A stretch of DNA of 64,000 bases from Algoriphagus sp. (GCF_030694375.1 NZ_JAUXYL010000046.1:124001-188000), one strand, 5' to 3'; counted from the first letter of the stretch, positions 17,726 through 26,327 are shown. The notes: generated by a model not told the origin, from the letters alone. Translations and numbers: made by a program.

Positions 17726-18487
17726 ATGAAATTAATCTCATACAACGTCAACGGAATTCGTTCAGCCATGAACAAAGGTTTTGTGGATTGGCTCAAATAT
17801 GAAAACCCAGATGTTATTGGTTTACAAGAGATTAAAGCGCAGGAAAAGGATATTGATCCGACAATCTTCCAAGATCTAGGATATAATCTGTATTGGTATC
17901 CGGCTGTGAAAAAAGGATACAGCGGTGTGGCAATATTCTCCAAAATAAAACCCAACTCGATTAAATATGGTATGGGCCTAAATCGTTACGACGACGAAGG
18001 TCGGATGATTCAGGCAGATTTTGATGGGTTTTCGTTTATCTCTTCCTATTTTCCCTCAGGGACAACAGGGGATGAACGGCAAAAATTTAAATACGAGTTT
18101 TTGGATGACATATATGGCTACATTCAGGATCTTAAAACTGATAATCAAGGTTTAATTCTCAGCGGAGACTATAATATTTGCCATAAAGCCATTGATATCC
18201 ACAATCCCATATCCAACAAAAATTCATCAGGATTTCTTCCTGAAGAACGGGCGTGGATGGATAAATTTACTGAATCCGGCTTTATTGATACATTCCGGCA
18301 ATTCAACTCCAATCCTCATCAATACAGCTGGTGGAGCTTTAGGGCGAATTCAAGAGTGAAAAATCTGGGTTGGAGAATTGATTACCACATGGCAACCAAG
18401 GAATTGCAAAACAGATTGAAAAGTGCAGTAATTTTGCAAGACATAAAGCACTCAGACCATTGTCCAATTGTGCTAGAAATAGAATAA
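17726..18487 (+). CDS. xth: Exodeoxyribonuclease III-type AP endonuclease
   Basis: A 253-aa cytosolic base-excision repair nuclease of the exonuclease-endonuclease-phosphatase fold. Motifs visible: SYNVNGIRSA at the N-terminus, LQEIKAQEKDID (metal-binding Glu), SGDYNICHKAIDIHNP, GWRIDYHMAT and the terminal SDHCPIV with the catalytic Asp-His pair. The ATG at 17726 matches the family start exactly. A longer reading from 17696 would begin inside the repeat. The gene is directly preceded by repeat unit C, whose short ORF overlaps its start codon by 4 nt. Confidence 0.95.
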   Translation: MKLISYNVNGIRSAMNKGFVDWLKYENPDVIGLQEIKAQEKDIDPTIFQDLGYNLYWYPAVKKGYSGVAIFSKIKPNSIKYGMGLNRYDDEGRMIQADFDGFSFISSYFPSGTTGDERQKFKYEFLDDIYGYIQDLKTDNQGLILSGDYNICHKAIDIHNPISNKNSSGFLPEERAWMDKFTESGFIDTFRQFNSNPHQYSWWSFRANSRVKNLGWRIDYHMATKELQNRLKSAVILQDIKHSDHCPIVLEIE

Positions 18488-18527
18488 GAATAACTCAAGA
18501 AGATCTGAATCATAGAATATTTCCAAG

Positions 18528-18929
18528 ATGAAATCAATTAAAATTTCAATTCCATCTCTGATAGAGAACATTAAAATCATCGAAAGTTTCATCGATAATG
18601 CAAAAGATAATTTCGAAATCAATGATGACATCTACGGAAATATAATGATCTCAGTGACTGAGTGCATCAGTAATGCAATCATACATGGCAATCAAGGAGA
18701 CAAAAACAAATTGGTTCACTTGGAACTAAACATGGACGGGGAACAATTGAATTTTATAATTGAAGATGAAGGAGTAGGGTTTGACCTCCAAGCACTACAA
18801 GATCCAACAGCCCCAGAAAACCTTGAAAAACCGGGAGGTAGAGGAATATTTCTAATTCGTCACCTCAGTGACGAAGTGAAATTTGAAAATGGAGGTAAAA
18901 AGACAGTTCTTTCCTTTTACATCGACTGA
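18528..18929 (+). CDS. RsbW-like ATP-binding (HATPase) protein
   Basis: A 133-aa GHKL ATPase domain: N box VTECISNAIIHGNQGDKNK, G1 box IEDEGVGFD, G2 box GGRGIFLIRHLSD. This is the architecture of anti-sigma-factor serine kinases such as RsbW/SpoIIAB, which bind or phosphorylate partner proteins. No STAS-domain antagonist or PP2C phosphatase gene is adjacent. It sits 2 nt upstream of ybeY and 40 nt after xth, within the plus-strand run that ends at the putative origin. The partner is unknown. Confidence 0.85.
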   Translation: MKSIKISIPSLIENIKIIESFIDNAKDNFEINDDIYGNIMISVTECISNAIIHGNQGDKNKLVHLELNMDGEQLNFIIEDEGVGFDLQALQDPTAPENLEKPGGRGIFLIRHLSDEVKFENGGKKTVLSFYID

Positions 18930-18931
18930 GT

Positions 18932-19357
18932 ATGGCAGTCAATTTTTTTTCGGAAGAAATCAAATTTGATTTACCTCAGAAGTTAAAAAGAAAGGCTTGG
19001 CTAAAAAAGATTGCTCAATCAGAAAACTTCAAACTAGGAGAGCTCAATTACATATTCTGTTCTGATGAATATCTATATCAAATCAATGTAGATTATTTAA
19101 ACCATCACACCTACACAGATATCATCACTTTCGATAATTCAGAAGAGGAAGAAACCATCGAAGGCGACATATTCATCAGCATTGATCGGGTAAAAGACAA
19201 TGCAACAAAACATCAAGAGAATGAAGAATCCGAACTAAGCCGAGTCTTAAGTCACGGTATATTTCACTTGATGGGATACAAAGACAAATCAAAAGAACAA
19301 GCTGAACTGATGAGATCAAAAGAAGCGTTCGCAATTAAACTTTACGAAAACAGTTAA
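18932..19357 (+). CDS. ybeY: Endoribonuclease / rRNA maturation factor YbeY
   Basis: A 141-aa metalloprotein needed for 16S rRNA 3'-end maturation and ribosome quality control. The family zinc motif is HGIFHLMGYKDK (about residues 108-119), in the usual H-x3-H-x-x-G-Y pattern, where the last position is Lys-Asp rather than Asp-His. YTDIITFDNSEEEETIEGDI is the characteristic preceding region. Start ATG lies 2 nt after the RsbW-like gene. Two parS sites begin 2 nt after its stop. Confidence 0.93.
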   Translation: MAVNFFSEEIKFDLPQKLKRKAWLKKIAQSENFKLGELNYIFCSDEYLYQINVDYLNHHTYTDIITFDNSEEEETIEGDIFISIDRVKDNATKHQENEESELSRVLSHGIFHLMGYKDKSKEQAELMRSKEAFAIKLYENS

Positions 19358-19358
19358 C

Positions 19359-19374
19359 TGTTTCACGTGAAACA
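19359..19374. promoter_or_regulatory. parS site 1
   Basis: A perfect 16-bp palindrome TGTTTCACGTGAAACA, the consensus ParB-binding site conserved across bacteria. It lies between ybeY and mnmG. Confidence 0.92.
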
Positions 19375-19404
19375 CCCGTAAATCTTGATTTAGATTTTCC
19401 AACC

Positions 19405-19420
19405 TGTTTCACGTGAAACA
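19405..19420. promoter_or_regulatory. parS site 2
   Basis: A second perfect TGTTTCACGTGAAACA, 46 bp downstream of the first and 14 bp before the mnmG start. Confidence 0.92.
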
Positions 19421-19434
19421 TCAAAATAATTACC

Positions 19435-21300
19435 ATGTTTCCAATATATGATGTCATTGTAGTAGGGGCGGGTCATGCAGGTTGTGAAGCAGCTCATGCC
19501 GCAGCAGCTATGGGATCCAAAGTTCTCCTTTGTACCATGAACATGAACACCATCGCACAGATGTCTTGCAATCCAGCAATGGGGGGTGTAGCCAAAGGAC
19601 AAATTGTAAGAGAAATTGATGCCTTAGGAGGGCTGTCTGGAGTCATATCTGATAAATCTATGATTCAGTTTCGAATGCTGAACAGATCAAAGGGTCCTGC
19701 CATGTGGTCTCCACGTACACAAAATGACCGAATGAGATTTGCAGAAGAGTGGCGACTTGCACTCGAGCAGAACCGAAATGTTGATTTTTGGCAGGAAATG
19801 ATTTCCGGCTTGTTAGTGAAGGACGGAAGGGCAGTAGGAGTGAGAACAGCAATTGGAATTGAAATTCCTGCAAAATCTGTTGTGTTGACCAATGGAACCT
19901 TCTTAAATGGTGTCATTCATATTGGCGAAAAACAATTCGGGGGAGGTAGAACTGGAGAATCTGCGGCAAAAGGAATAACAGAACAATTGGTACAGCTTGG
20001 ATTCGAAGCCGGAAGGATGAAAACCGGAACACCACCAAGGGTCGATGGAAGAAGCCTGGACTACTCTATGATGGAGGAGCAATTCGGAGATGAAAATCCT
20101 GAAAAATTCTCCTATTTAGACTCTACTCAGCCATTACTCAAGCAAAGGTCCTGTTGGATTACTTATACCAATAAAGAAGTACATGAATCATTGGAAACCG
20201 GTTTTGATCGATCTCCAATGTTCAATGGAAGGATACAAGGCCTTGGACCAAGATATTGTCCCAGTATTGAGGACAAAATCAACCGGTTTGCAGAACGAGA
20301 AAGACACCAAATCTTTGTCGAACCAGAGGGATGGAATACAGTCGAAATCTATGTAAATGGATTTTCGACATCACTTCCTGAAGATGTACAATATAAGGCT
20401 ATGCGACTAATCCCCGGATTTGAGAATGCAAAAATGTTCAGGCCTGGATATGCGATAGAATATGATTTCTTTCCGCCCACTCAATTAAAATTAACGCTTG
20501 AAACGCACCATGTCGAAAACCTCTATTTTGCAGGCCAAATTAACGGGACTACAGGTTACGAAGAAGCGGCGTCTCAGGGCTTAGTTGCGGGAATCAATGC
20601 AAGCCTAAAAGTCCAGGAAAAAGATCCCTTTATTTTAAAAAGATCAGATGCCTACATTGGTGTCTTAGTAGATGATCTTATTAATAAAGGGACTGAGGAA
20701 CCATATCGCATGTTTACTTCAAGAGCTGAATTCAGGTTACTACTTCGTCAGGATAATGCTGATTTGCGACTGACTGAGCTTGGATATGATATTGGACTTG
20801 CATCAGATGAACGGAAGGAAAAAATGCTGGATAAAAAATCAAATACAGCAAAACTGATTAATGATCTGAAACAAAAAAAATTAAGTCCCGATACGATCAA
20901 TCAGGGCTTACATAATATCGGCACTGCAACGATCACGGAAAAAATAAGTGCCGAAAAACTTCTCAAGCGACCACAGATCGGGATTAAAGAACTCATGACA
21001 GTGGATGAAGAGTTAAGCCAATATTTAAACAAGTATTCAAAAGACGTTTTAGAACAGGCTGAAATCCAAATCAAATATGATAGCTATATTGACAAGGAAC
21101 AGCAAATGGTAGAAAAACTATCAAATATGGAAAATTACAAGATTCCTCTAAAATTTGATTTTCTATCTATAACGGCCCTATCAAACGAAGGCAGACAAAA
21201 ATTAAATAAAATTCGTCCCGAAACTCTCGGTCAAGCGTCACGAATAAGTGGCGTATCACCGGCGGATTTATCTATCTTGACAGTCTATTTAGGAAGATAA
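19435..21300 (+). CDS. mnmG: tRNA uridine-5-carboxymethylaminomethyl modification enzyme MnmG
   Basis: A 621-aa FAD enzyme (also GidA) that, with MnmE, installs the cmnm5 group at wobble U34 of tRNAs. The dinucleotide-binding motif DVIVVGAGHAGCEAA is at residues 6-20. Other family motifs are MSCNPAMGGVAKGQIVREID, LTNGTFLNG, GRTGESAAK and AGQINGTTGYEEAASQGLVAG. The C-terminal helical tRNA/MnmE-binding part ends YLGR. In many bacteria gidA/mnmG is close to oriC; here parS sites precede it and a DnaA-box-rich spacer lies 2.6 kb downstream. Confidence 0.98.
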   Translation: MFPIYDVIVVGAGHAGCEAAHAAAAMGSKVLLCTMNMNTIAQMSCNPAMGGVAKGQIVREIDALGGLSGVISDKSMIQFRMLNRSKGPAMWSPRTQNDRMRFAEEWRLALEQNRNVDFWQEMISGLLVKDGRAVGVRTAIGIEIPAKSVVLTNGTFLNGVIHIGEKQFGGGRTGESAAKGITEQLVQLGFEAGRMKTGTPPRVDGRSLDYSMMEEQFGDENPEKFSYLDSTQPLLKQRSCWITYTNKEVHESLETGFDRSPMFNGRIQGLGPRYCPSIEDKINRFAERERHQIFVEPEGWNTVEIYVNGFSTSLPEDVQYKAMRLIPGFENAKMFRPGYAIEYDFFPPTQLKLTLETHHVENLYFAGQINGTTGYEEAASQGLVAGINASLKVQEKDPFILKRSDAYIGVLVDDLINKGTEEPYRMFTSRAEFRLLLRQDNADLRLTELGYDIGLASDERKEKMLDKKSNTAKLINDLKQKKLSPDTINQGLHNIGTATITEKISAEKLLKRPQIGIKELMTVDEELSQYLNKYSKDVLEQAEIQIKYDSYIDKEQQMVEKLSNMENYKIPLKFDFLSITALSNEGRQKLNKIRPETLGQASRISGVSPADLSILTVYLGR

Positions 21301-21301
21301 A

Positions 21302-22195
21302 ATGCTCGAAAGACTTAGCAAATGCCCACTCTGCAAAAGTGGGCGTTTTCTTAATTATGCGGAAATCACTGACCATGCAGTGAGCAAGGAAAATTTTATT
21401 CTCTGCAAATGTTCCAATTGCGAGCTTCTCTTTACCAATCCAAGGCCAACTGAGGATAAGATTGGACCTTATTATAACTTTCCTGAATACTACTCTCACG
21501 AGGACAAAGCGAAAAATCTCACGCAATGGATTTATCAAAAAGTCAGAAACTTCAGCATTTCAAAGAAAGTCGATTTTATAAGGCGCCTTAAGAGAAAAGG
21601 AAAGCTGTTAGATTATGGTTGCGGAACGGGAGAGTTTTTAAAAGCAGCAAAAAATAAGGGCTGGAAGATATCCGGTATAGAACCGAATGAAAAGGCTAGA
21701 AATCAGGCGAATTTAAAGCTAAACGAAAAAGTAAAAAATTCAATAGAAGAACTTAATAAAAATTCAGACTACGATATCATCACACTATTTCACGTTCTTG
21801 AACATATTCATGAATTAAGAAAGACTTTAAAAAAGATCATAACCCATTTAAAATCAGATGGATACCTTATTATTGCTGTTCCAAACGCTGATAGCTGGGA
21901 TGGTAAAAAATATGGAAAATACTGGGCTGGTTGGGATGTCCCAAGGCATCTATATCATTTTAACTCCAAATCAATCGAAGCCCTACAAACGGAATTTAAT
22001 CTGGAATTAAAGGAAATTAAACCAATGAAGTTTGACAGCTTCTACGTATCGCTACTTTCCGAAGGTTATTTACAAAAAGATTCATCATTACTTTCAAGAT
22101 ATTGGAGCGCATTCAAGGCCGGAATTAAATCGAATCATTCGGCTAAAACTCCGGGCCAATTTTCAAGCAATATTTTCGTTTTTCAAAAAAAGTGA
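21302..22195 (+). CDS. Class I SAM-dependent methyltransferase
   Basis: A 297-aa protein. An N-terminal zinc-ribbon-like segment has CPLCKSG and CKCSNCELLFTNPRP. A Rossmann methyltransferase core follows: motif I LLDYGCGTGEFLKAA (about residue 102), the acidic residue in KISGIEPNEKA, and DIITLFHVLEHIHELRKTLK. The layout is that of family 12-type methyltransferases acting on small molecules or envelope sugars. It begins 1 nt after the mnmG stop and overlaps the next gene by 4 nt, so it is in the mnmG operon. The substrate is unknown. Confidence 0.88.
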   Translation: MLERLSKCPLCKSGRFLNYAEITDHAVSKENFILCKCSNCELLFTNPRPTEDKIGPYYNFPEYYSHEDKAKNLTQWIYQKVRNFSISKKVDFIRRLKRKGKLLDYGCGTGEFLKAAKNKGWKISGIEPNEKARNQANLKLNEKVKNSIEELNKNSDYDIITLFHVLEHIHELRKTLKKIITHLKSDGYLIIAVPNADSWDGKKYGKYWAGWDVPRHLYHFNSKSIEALQTEFNLELKEIKPMKFDSFYVSLLSEGYLQKDSSLLSRYWSAFKAGIKSNHSAKTPGQFSSNIFVFQKK

Positions 22196-23880
22196 ATAAG
22201 CAAAGATTCCTATTTTCCTTGATTTCGTTTCTGATTTGCGCTTCCTGTGCAAAACAGAGTACTCCGATGGGTGGACCAAGAGATCAAGAACCACCGGTCC
22301 TGTTGGAATCCAATCCGTCAAACCAAAGTCTCAATACAAACCCTGAAGAAATAAAACTGACCTTTGATGAATATATCAAACTCGATAATCCGTCCAAAGG
22401 AATTGTAATCACTCCGAGAATAGACAAGGATAAGGTGGTTTTTACCTCACTGAAAAATGTGGTTACAATCAAACTAAATCAAGAACTTGAAGACAGCACC
22501 ACGTATGTCTTCAATTTCCAAAAATCAATCGTTGACATATCGGAAGAAAATCCTGCAGAAAACCTAAAACTGGTTTTTTCAACAGGAAATTCCATTGACA
22601 GCCTAAGTATTTCCGGTAGCATCAATTTTCATTTTCCCACATCAAAACCGGATTACAAAAATATAGTAGTGGGTATTTATCCGCTTGGAGATACAACGGA
22701 TGTTTTCACCGCGCCACCTTATTACCTGAGTCAGGTAGACACATTAGGTAATTTCGCGATTACGAATATCAAGAACGGAAATTACCTTGCATACGCGTGG
22801 AGAGACGCAAATGGAACATTGAAAGCAGAATCAAAATCAGAGGAGTACGATTTTTTGCTTGATACATTGAAACTCGAGCAAAATATTGAAAATGTGAGAT
22901 TCAACTTATCCAAGGGTGATCTAACACCAATCAGAATAGTAAGAACAGGATCTTTTGGTAAAAATTTCGACATTCTCCTCAACAGGAGTCCTGTTGAGAC
23001 TCAAATTGAAAACAAAGATTTAGGAAAAGAATTTTTCTACACTTTTTCAGATAACAGGATCAGAATCTTTCCAAATAGCCCAAAAGAAGACAGCATTCCA
23101 TTCAATTTAAACGTCAAAGATTCAGTTGGATTCGTGAAGGATTCACTTATTTGGGCCAAATTTACAGAGTCCGAAAGGAGACCCGAGAAACTGCAAATCA
23201 CACCAAATTCAGGTAAAAGCTTTTACAAAGACCTGGAAATTGAACTGAAATTTAACAAACCTATCAAATCAATAAGTCTCGATTCATTGTTTATCACTTA
23301 TGATACAGCCTCAATAATACCTGTCAGACGATCTATGATGGCTTTTGAGGATTCTACAAAAATGGATCTTCTCAAAATCAGGCTTTCCATACCAGATTCC
23401 ATTTCCAAGGACATCTTTACCATAAAGGCAAGTGATTCTACTTTTATGGATATCGAAAATCAATTAAACGAAACACCACTCTCAGCCAATTACAGGAAAT
23501 TAAAACGAGAAAGTCTAGCCGACGAAATTAAAGGATCCATTCTAGGAGCTAAACCTCCATTTATTGTTCAATTGATAAATTCTAAAAATGAAACAGTCAG
23601 AGAACAATTTCTGGAAAATTCGAACGACTATTCATTTAAACTTCTGGAAGCAGGTACATTTAAAATAAGAGTTATTGAAGATCTAAACGGAAACAAACGG
23701 TGGGACCCTTCAAATTTTAACCAAAGAAGACTAGCTGAAAGGGTGTTTTACTTCTTTAATGCTGAACAAGAACAGGCATTAATCATTAGAAGCGGTTGGA
23801 CACTGGATGAACAAAATATAAGAGCTACTGAGCCTACAGGGATTCAAAAAAGACCTGAAAACCCTGTGGACAACCCCTAA
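22192..23880 (+). CDS. Ig-like domain lipoprotein
   Basis: A 562-aa exported protein starting with GTG at 22192, overlapping the methyltransferase stop as GTGA. The signal NKQRFLFSLISFLICASC ends in a lipobox Cys near residue 19. The mature protein begins KQSTPMGGPRDQEPPVLLES, then an Ig-like segment (TFDEYIKLDNPSKGIVITPR; TTYVFNFQKSIVDISEENPA) similar to bacterial Big_5 domains, followed by more beta-rich repeats and a C-terminal RVIEDLNGNKRWDP motif. It is probably surface-anchored. Function is unknown. The end contains TGTGGACAA, a near DnaA box, and leads into the putative origin. Confidence 0.8.
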   Translation: MNKQRFLFSLISFLICASCAKQSTPMGGPRDQEPPVLLESNPSNQSLNTNPEEIKLTFDEYIKLDNPSKGIVITPRIDKDKVVFTSLKNVVTIKLNQELEDSTTYVFNFQKSIVDISEENPAENLKLVFSTGNSIDSLSISGSINFHFPTSKPDYKNIVVGIYPLGDTTDVFTAPPYYLSQVDTLGNFAITNIKNGNYLAYAWRDANGTLKAESKSEEYDFLLDTLKLEQNIENVRFNLSKGDLTPIRIVRTGSFGKNFDILLNRSPVETQIENKDLGKEFFYTFSDNRIRIFPNSPKEDSIPFNLNVKDSVGFVKDSLIWAKFTESERRPEKLQITPNSGKSFYKDLEIELKFNKPIKSISLDSLFITYDTASIIPVRRSMMAFEDSTKMDLLKIRLSIPDSISKDIFTIKASDSTFMDIENQLNETPLSANYRKLKRESLADEIKGSILGAKPPFIVQLINSKNETVREQFLENSNDYSFKLLEAGTFKIRVIEDLNGNKRWDPSNFNQRRLAERVFYFFNAEQEQALIIRSGWTLDEQNIRATEPTGIQKRPENPVDNP

Positions 23881-24310
23881 TACAGCGTGGATATCCTCCA
23901 AGCAACACGGGGATAAAATTCATCTTTTAAACAAATTGGAATTCATCTCACTAAATTCACTACCAATTGGGGATAAGACCAACCTTGTCCACAATGGCAA
24001 AGAAAGATTTCCACAGATCATTTAACCACATTTAGCTATTCTTGAAAAGTCGGTCTTTATACACTTTTTAAATTAAAAGAAACAAGATCAACCTCTTAAA
24101 AGTGGATAACCCGTTAACAAGTTGTAAGTAAAGCATAGGACTGCCATTACAGGTTGTGGCAAACTTTTTTCCTTGGGTTTATCAACAAATCCACACCCTT
24201 AATAACCTTAATAGTTTTTCTTATTTAAATAATATAATATAATTAATACGCTGTGATTTCTGTGGATAGCTTTTGTGATTCCACTTTGATTTGGGTAATA
24301 TTAAAATCAT
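23865..24310. other. Putative chromosomal replication origin (oriC)
   Basis: A 445-bp spacer with no gene, dense in 9-mers one base away from the DnaA box TTATCCACA or its complement: 23865 TGTGGACAA, 23968 TGGGGATAA, 23985 TTGTCCACA, 24022 TTAACCACA, 24101 AGTGGATAA, 24179 TTATCAACA, 24261 TGTGGATAG, plus 24057 TTATACACT, which is one base off the looser form TTATNCACA. An AT-only-rich tract follows at 24200-24248. The region is near mnmG and two parS sites. dnaA is not present, which is common in Bacteroidota. No perfect box is seen. Confidence 0.65.
24196..24250. other. AT-rich tract, candidate DNA unwinding element
   Basis: About 55 bp of almost pure A/T (includes TTATTTAAATAATATAATAT) directly beside the DnaA-box-like cluster, the position expected of an origin unwinding element. 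The role is inferred. Confidence 0.5.
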
Positions 24311-24325
24311 AAACCCAAGAAAATA

Positions 24326-26074
24326 ATGAAACTCACCCGTCTTTTTGATTTAATTCCGCATCAGATTTCTACCTATGACAAGGAAGTTGCTTTGGCGCGA
24401 AAGGAGGAAGGAATTTGGAAAACCTATTCATCCAGAGAACTTAAGAGGATAGTTGATAATCTTAGCTTAGCCTTTATTACATCCGGAATCAATCCGGGGG
24501 AAAAGGTGGCAATTATTTCAGAAAACCGGCCCGAATGGAATTTTGTTGACTTAGCACTGCAGCAGATTGGGGCTATATCAGTCCCCATGTATCCTACCAT
24601 TACCTCGGATGATTATGCTTATATTTTTGATCATGCCGAAGTGAAAATGATTTTTGTAGGAGATAAGGAAATTTACACCAAAGCAGCAGAGGTTGCTGCA
24701 GATCGTCAGATATACTCTTTTGATCAAATTAAGGGTGTGGAGCATTGGTCTGCTTTGGAACAAAAAGGTGAATCGGGAGATTTGGCAAAATTGGAAGAAT
24801 TAAAAGAACATGTAAAATCAGAGGATCTTTTCACAATTATTTATACTTCCGGAACCACTGGAAAACCAAAAGGAGTCATGCTTAGCCACAGCAACGTGCT
24901 TTCGAATGTACTTTCAGTTTCCAATACGATGACTCCCCCTCCGGGAATTTCTAAGGTTCTAAGTTTTCTGCCGCTTTGTCATATTTATGAGCGAACGGGT
25001 TCGTATTGCTTTATTTATATGGGATTTTCAATTTACTATGCTGAAAACATGGATAAAATCGGTGAGAATCTCAAGGAGGTTCAGCCCCACGTTTTTAATA
25101 CAGTTCCCCGACTTTTGGAAAAAGTCTATGACAAAATTGTGGCAAAAGGCTATGAGCTAACCGGTATAAAAAAGAACCTCTTTTTCTGGGCTTTGAATTT
25201 AGGACTTAAATACGACCCTGCTGCTGATATGGGTGGATGGTATGATTTTCAACTCAAACTTGCCAATAAAATTATTTTCTCGAAATGGAGAGAAGCCTTG
25301 GGAGGAAATGTAATGCAGATCAATTCCGGTGCCTCTGCATTGCAACCGCGTCTTGCAAGGGTATTCTGGGCAGCAGGGATAAAAGTTTGTGAAGGTTATG
25401 GTTTAACAGAAACTTCGCCTGTTGTTTCGGCCTCTGTTGGAAATTATGATGAGATCCGGATTGGCTATGTCGGAAAGATTGTGAAAGATGTCCAGGTGAA
25501 AATCGCTGAGGATGGCGAAATTCTGGTCAAAGGACCCAATGTCATGCAAGGATACTACAAGGAGCCTGAAATGACCGCAGAGGTACTTAAAAATGGCTGG
25601 TTCCATACCGGAGATATCGGTGAGCTGGACGGCGAATACCTTAAAATCACAGATCGGAAAAAAGAGATGTTCAAAACTTCCGGAGGAAAGTACATAGCGC
25701 CTCAAGTAATGGAGAATAAATTCAAAGAATCTCCGCTCATCGAACAGCTCATCGTGGTTGGTGACGGGAAGAATTACCCTTCAGCCTTGATTGTACCAAG
25801 TTTTGATGGATTGAAGGAGTATTGCAAAAGAAAAGATATTCCTTATCTCTCCGATTCAGAGATGATTTCCAATTCAGAGATCCTTGAAAAGTACCAATCG
25901 GAAATTGACGGACTCAACAAGTATTTTGGGAAATGGGAACAAATTAAACGGTTTAAGCTTTTGGATAAACCTTGGGGCATTGATTCAGGAGAGCTCACTC
26001 CGACGATGAAATTGAAGCGAAAGGTTATCCATCAAAAGTTTTCGAAGGAAATTGAATCAATATACCAGGCTTAA
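24326..26074 (+). CDS. Long-chain acyl-CoA synthetase
   Basis: A 582-aa AMP-forming ligase activating fatty acids with ATP and CoA, likely at the inner face of the membrane. The AMP-binding signature IIYTSGTTGKPKGVMLSHSN is at about residues 170-189. Further motifs are LPLCHIYERTGSY, GYGLTETSPV, GWFHTGDIGELDG and DRKKEMFKTSGGKYIAPQ with the family's C-terminal hinge. It is shorter than E. coli-type FadD and closest in layout to the FadD15-like group. It stands first in a block of beta-oxidation genes, and its stop codon lies inside the terminator hairpin at 26064. Confidence 0.92.
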   Translation: MKLTRLFDLIPHQISTYDKEVALARKEEGIWKTYSSRELKRIVDNLSLAFITSGINPGEKVAIISENRPEWNFVDLALQQIGAISVPMYPTITSDDYAYIFDHAEVKMIFVGDKEIYTKAAEVAADRQIYSFDQIKGVEHWSALEQKGESGDLAKLEELKEHVKSEDLFTIIYTSGTTGKPKGVMLSHSNVLSNVLSVSNTMTPPPGISKVLSFLPLCHIYERTGSYCFIYMGFSIYYAENMDKIGENLKEVQPHVFNTVPRLLEKVYDKIVAKGYELTGIKKNLFFWALNLGLKYDPAADMGGWYDFQLKLANKIIFSKWREALGGNVMQINSGASALQPRLARVFWAAGIKVCEGYGLTETSPVVSASVGNYDEIRIGYVGKIVKDVQVKIAEDGEILVKGPNVMQGYYKEPEMTAEVLKNGWFHTGDIGELDGEYLKITDRKKEMFKTSGGKYIAPQVMENKFKESPLIEQLIVVGDGKNYPSALIVPSFDGLKEYCKRKDIPYLSDSEMISNSEILEKYQSEIDGLNKYFGKWEQIKRFKLLDKPWGIDSGELTPTMKLKRKVIHQKFSKEIESIYQA

Positions 26075-26089
26075 TCGCCTGGTTTTTTT
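26064..26089 (+). terminator. Terminator overlapping the acyl-CoA synthetase stop codon
   Basis: ACCAGGC / GCCTGGT stem with loop TTAATC and a 7-T tail. The stop codon TAA (26072-26074) lies in the loop. Confidence 0.85.
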
Positions 26090-26240
26090 GCGTTTAATCA
26101 AAAAATGACAATCACCTCACATCAAAATTATTTTCGGTCAAGTCGATTATTCCTGATTTTTATTCTGTAAAAATCAAAAAAAATGATTTTTTACAATATT
26201 TAATTTTATAAAATATTAAATAACCTATTTAATATTTGTG

Positions 26241-26250
26241 ATGCATGCAT
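26241..26250. promoter_or_regulatory. Candidate MarR operator 1
   Basis: Palindrome ATGCATGCAT 78 bp upstream of the marR-type gene start, centred 29 bp before a second copy. MarR proteins usually bind such short palindromes near their own promoter. Confidence 0.6.
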
Positions 26251-26267
26251 AACTTTTTTTTAAATTA

Positions 26268-26281
26268 GTATGCATGCATAC
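26268..26281. promoter_or_regulatory. Candidate MarR operator 2
   Basis: Perfect 14-bp palindrome GTATGCATGCATAC, 46 bp upstream of the regulator's ATG. It shares the core ATGCATGCAT with operator 1. Confidence 0.65.
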
Positions 26282-26327
26282 AAAATTTTTATACCTTAGA
26301 AGACCTCAATTTGAGCTATTGAGTATC

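Noticed and set aside
26274..26327. Upstream start for the MarR-type regulator
   Set aside because: The added 18 residues would be encoded within the palindromic operator region and are not part of the MarR fold.
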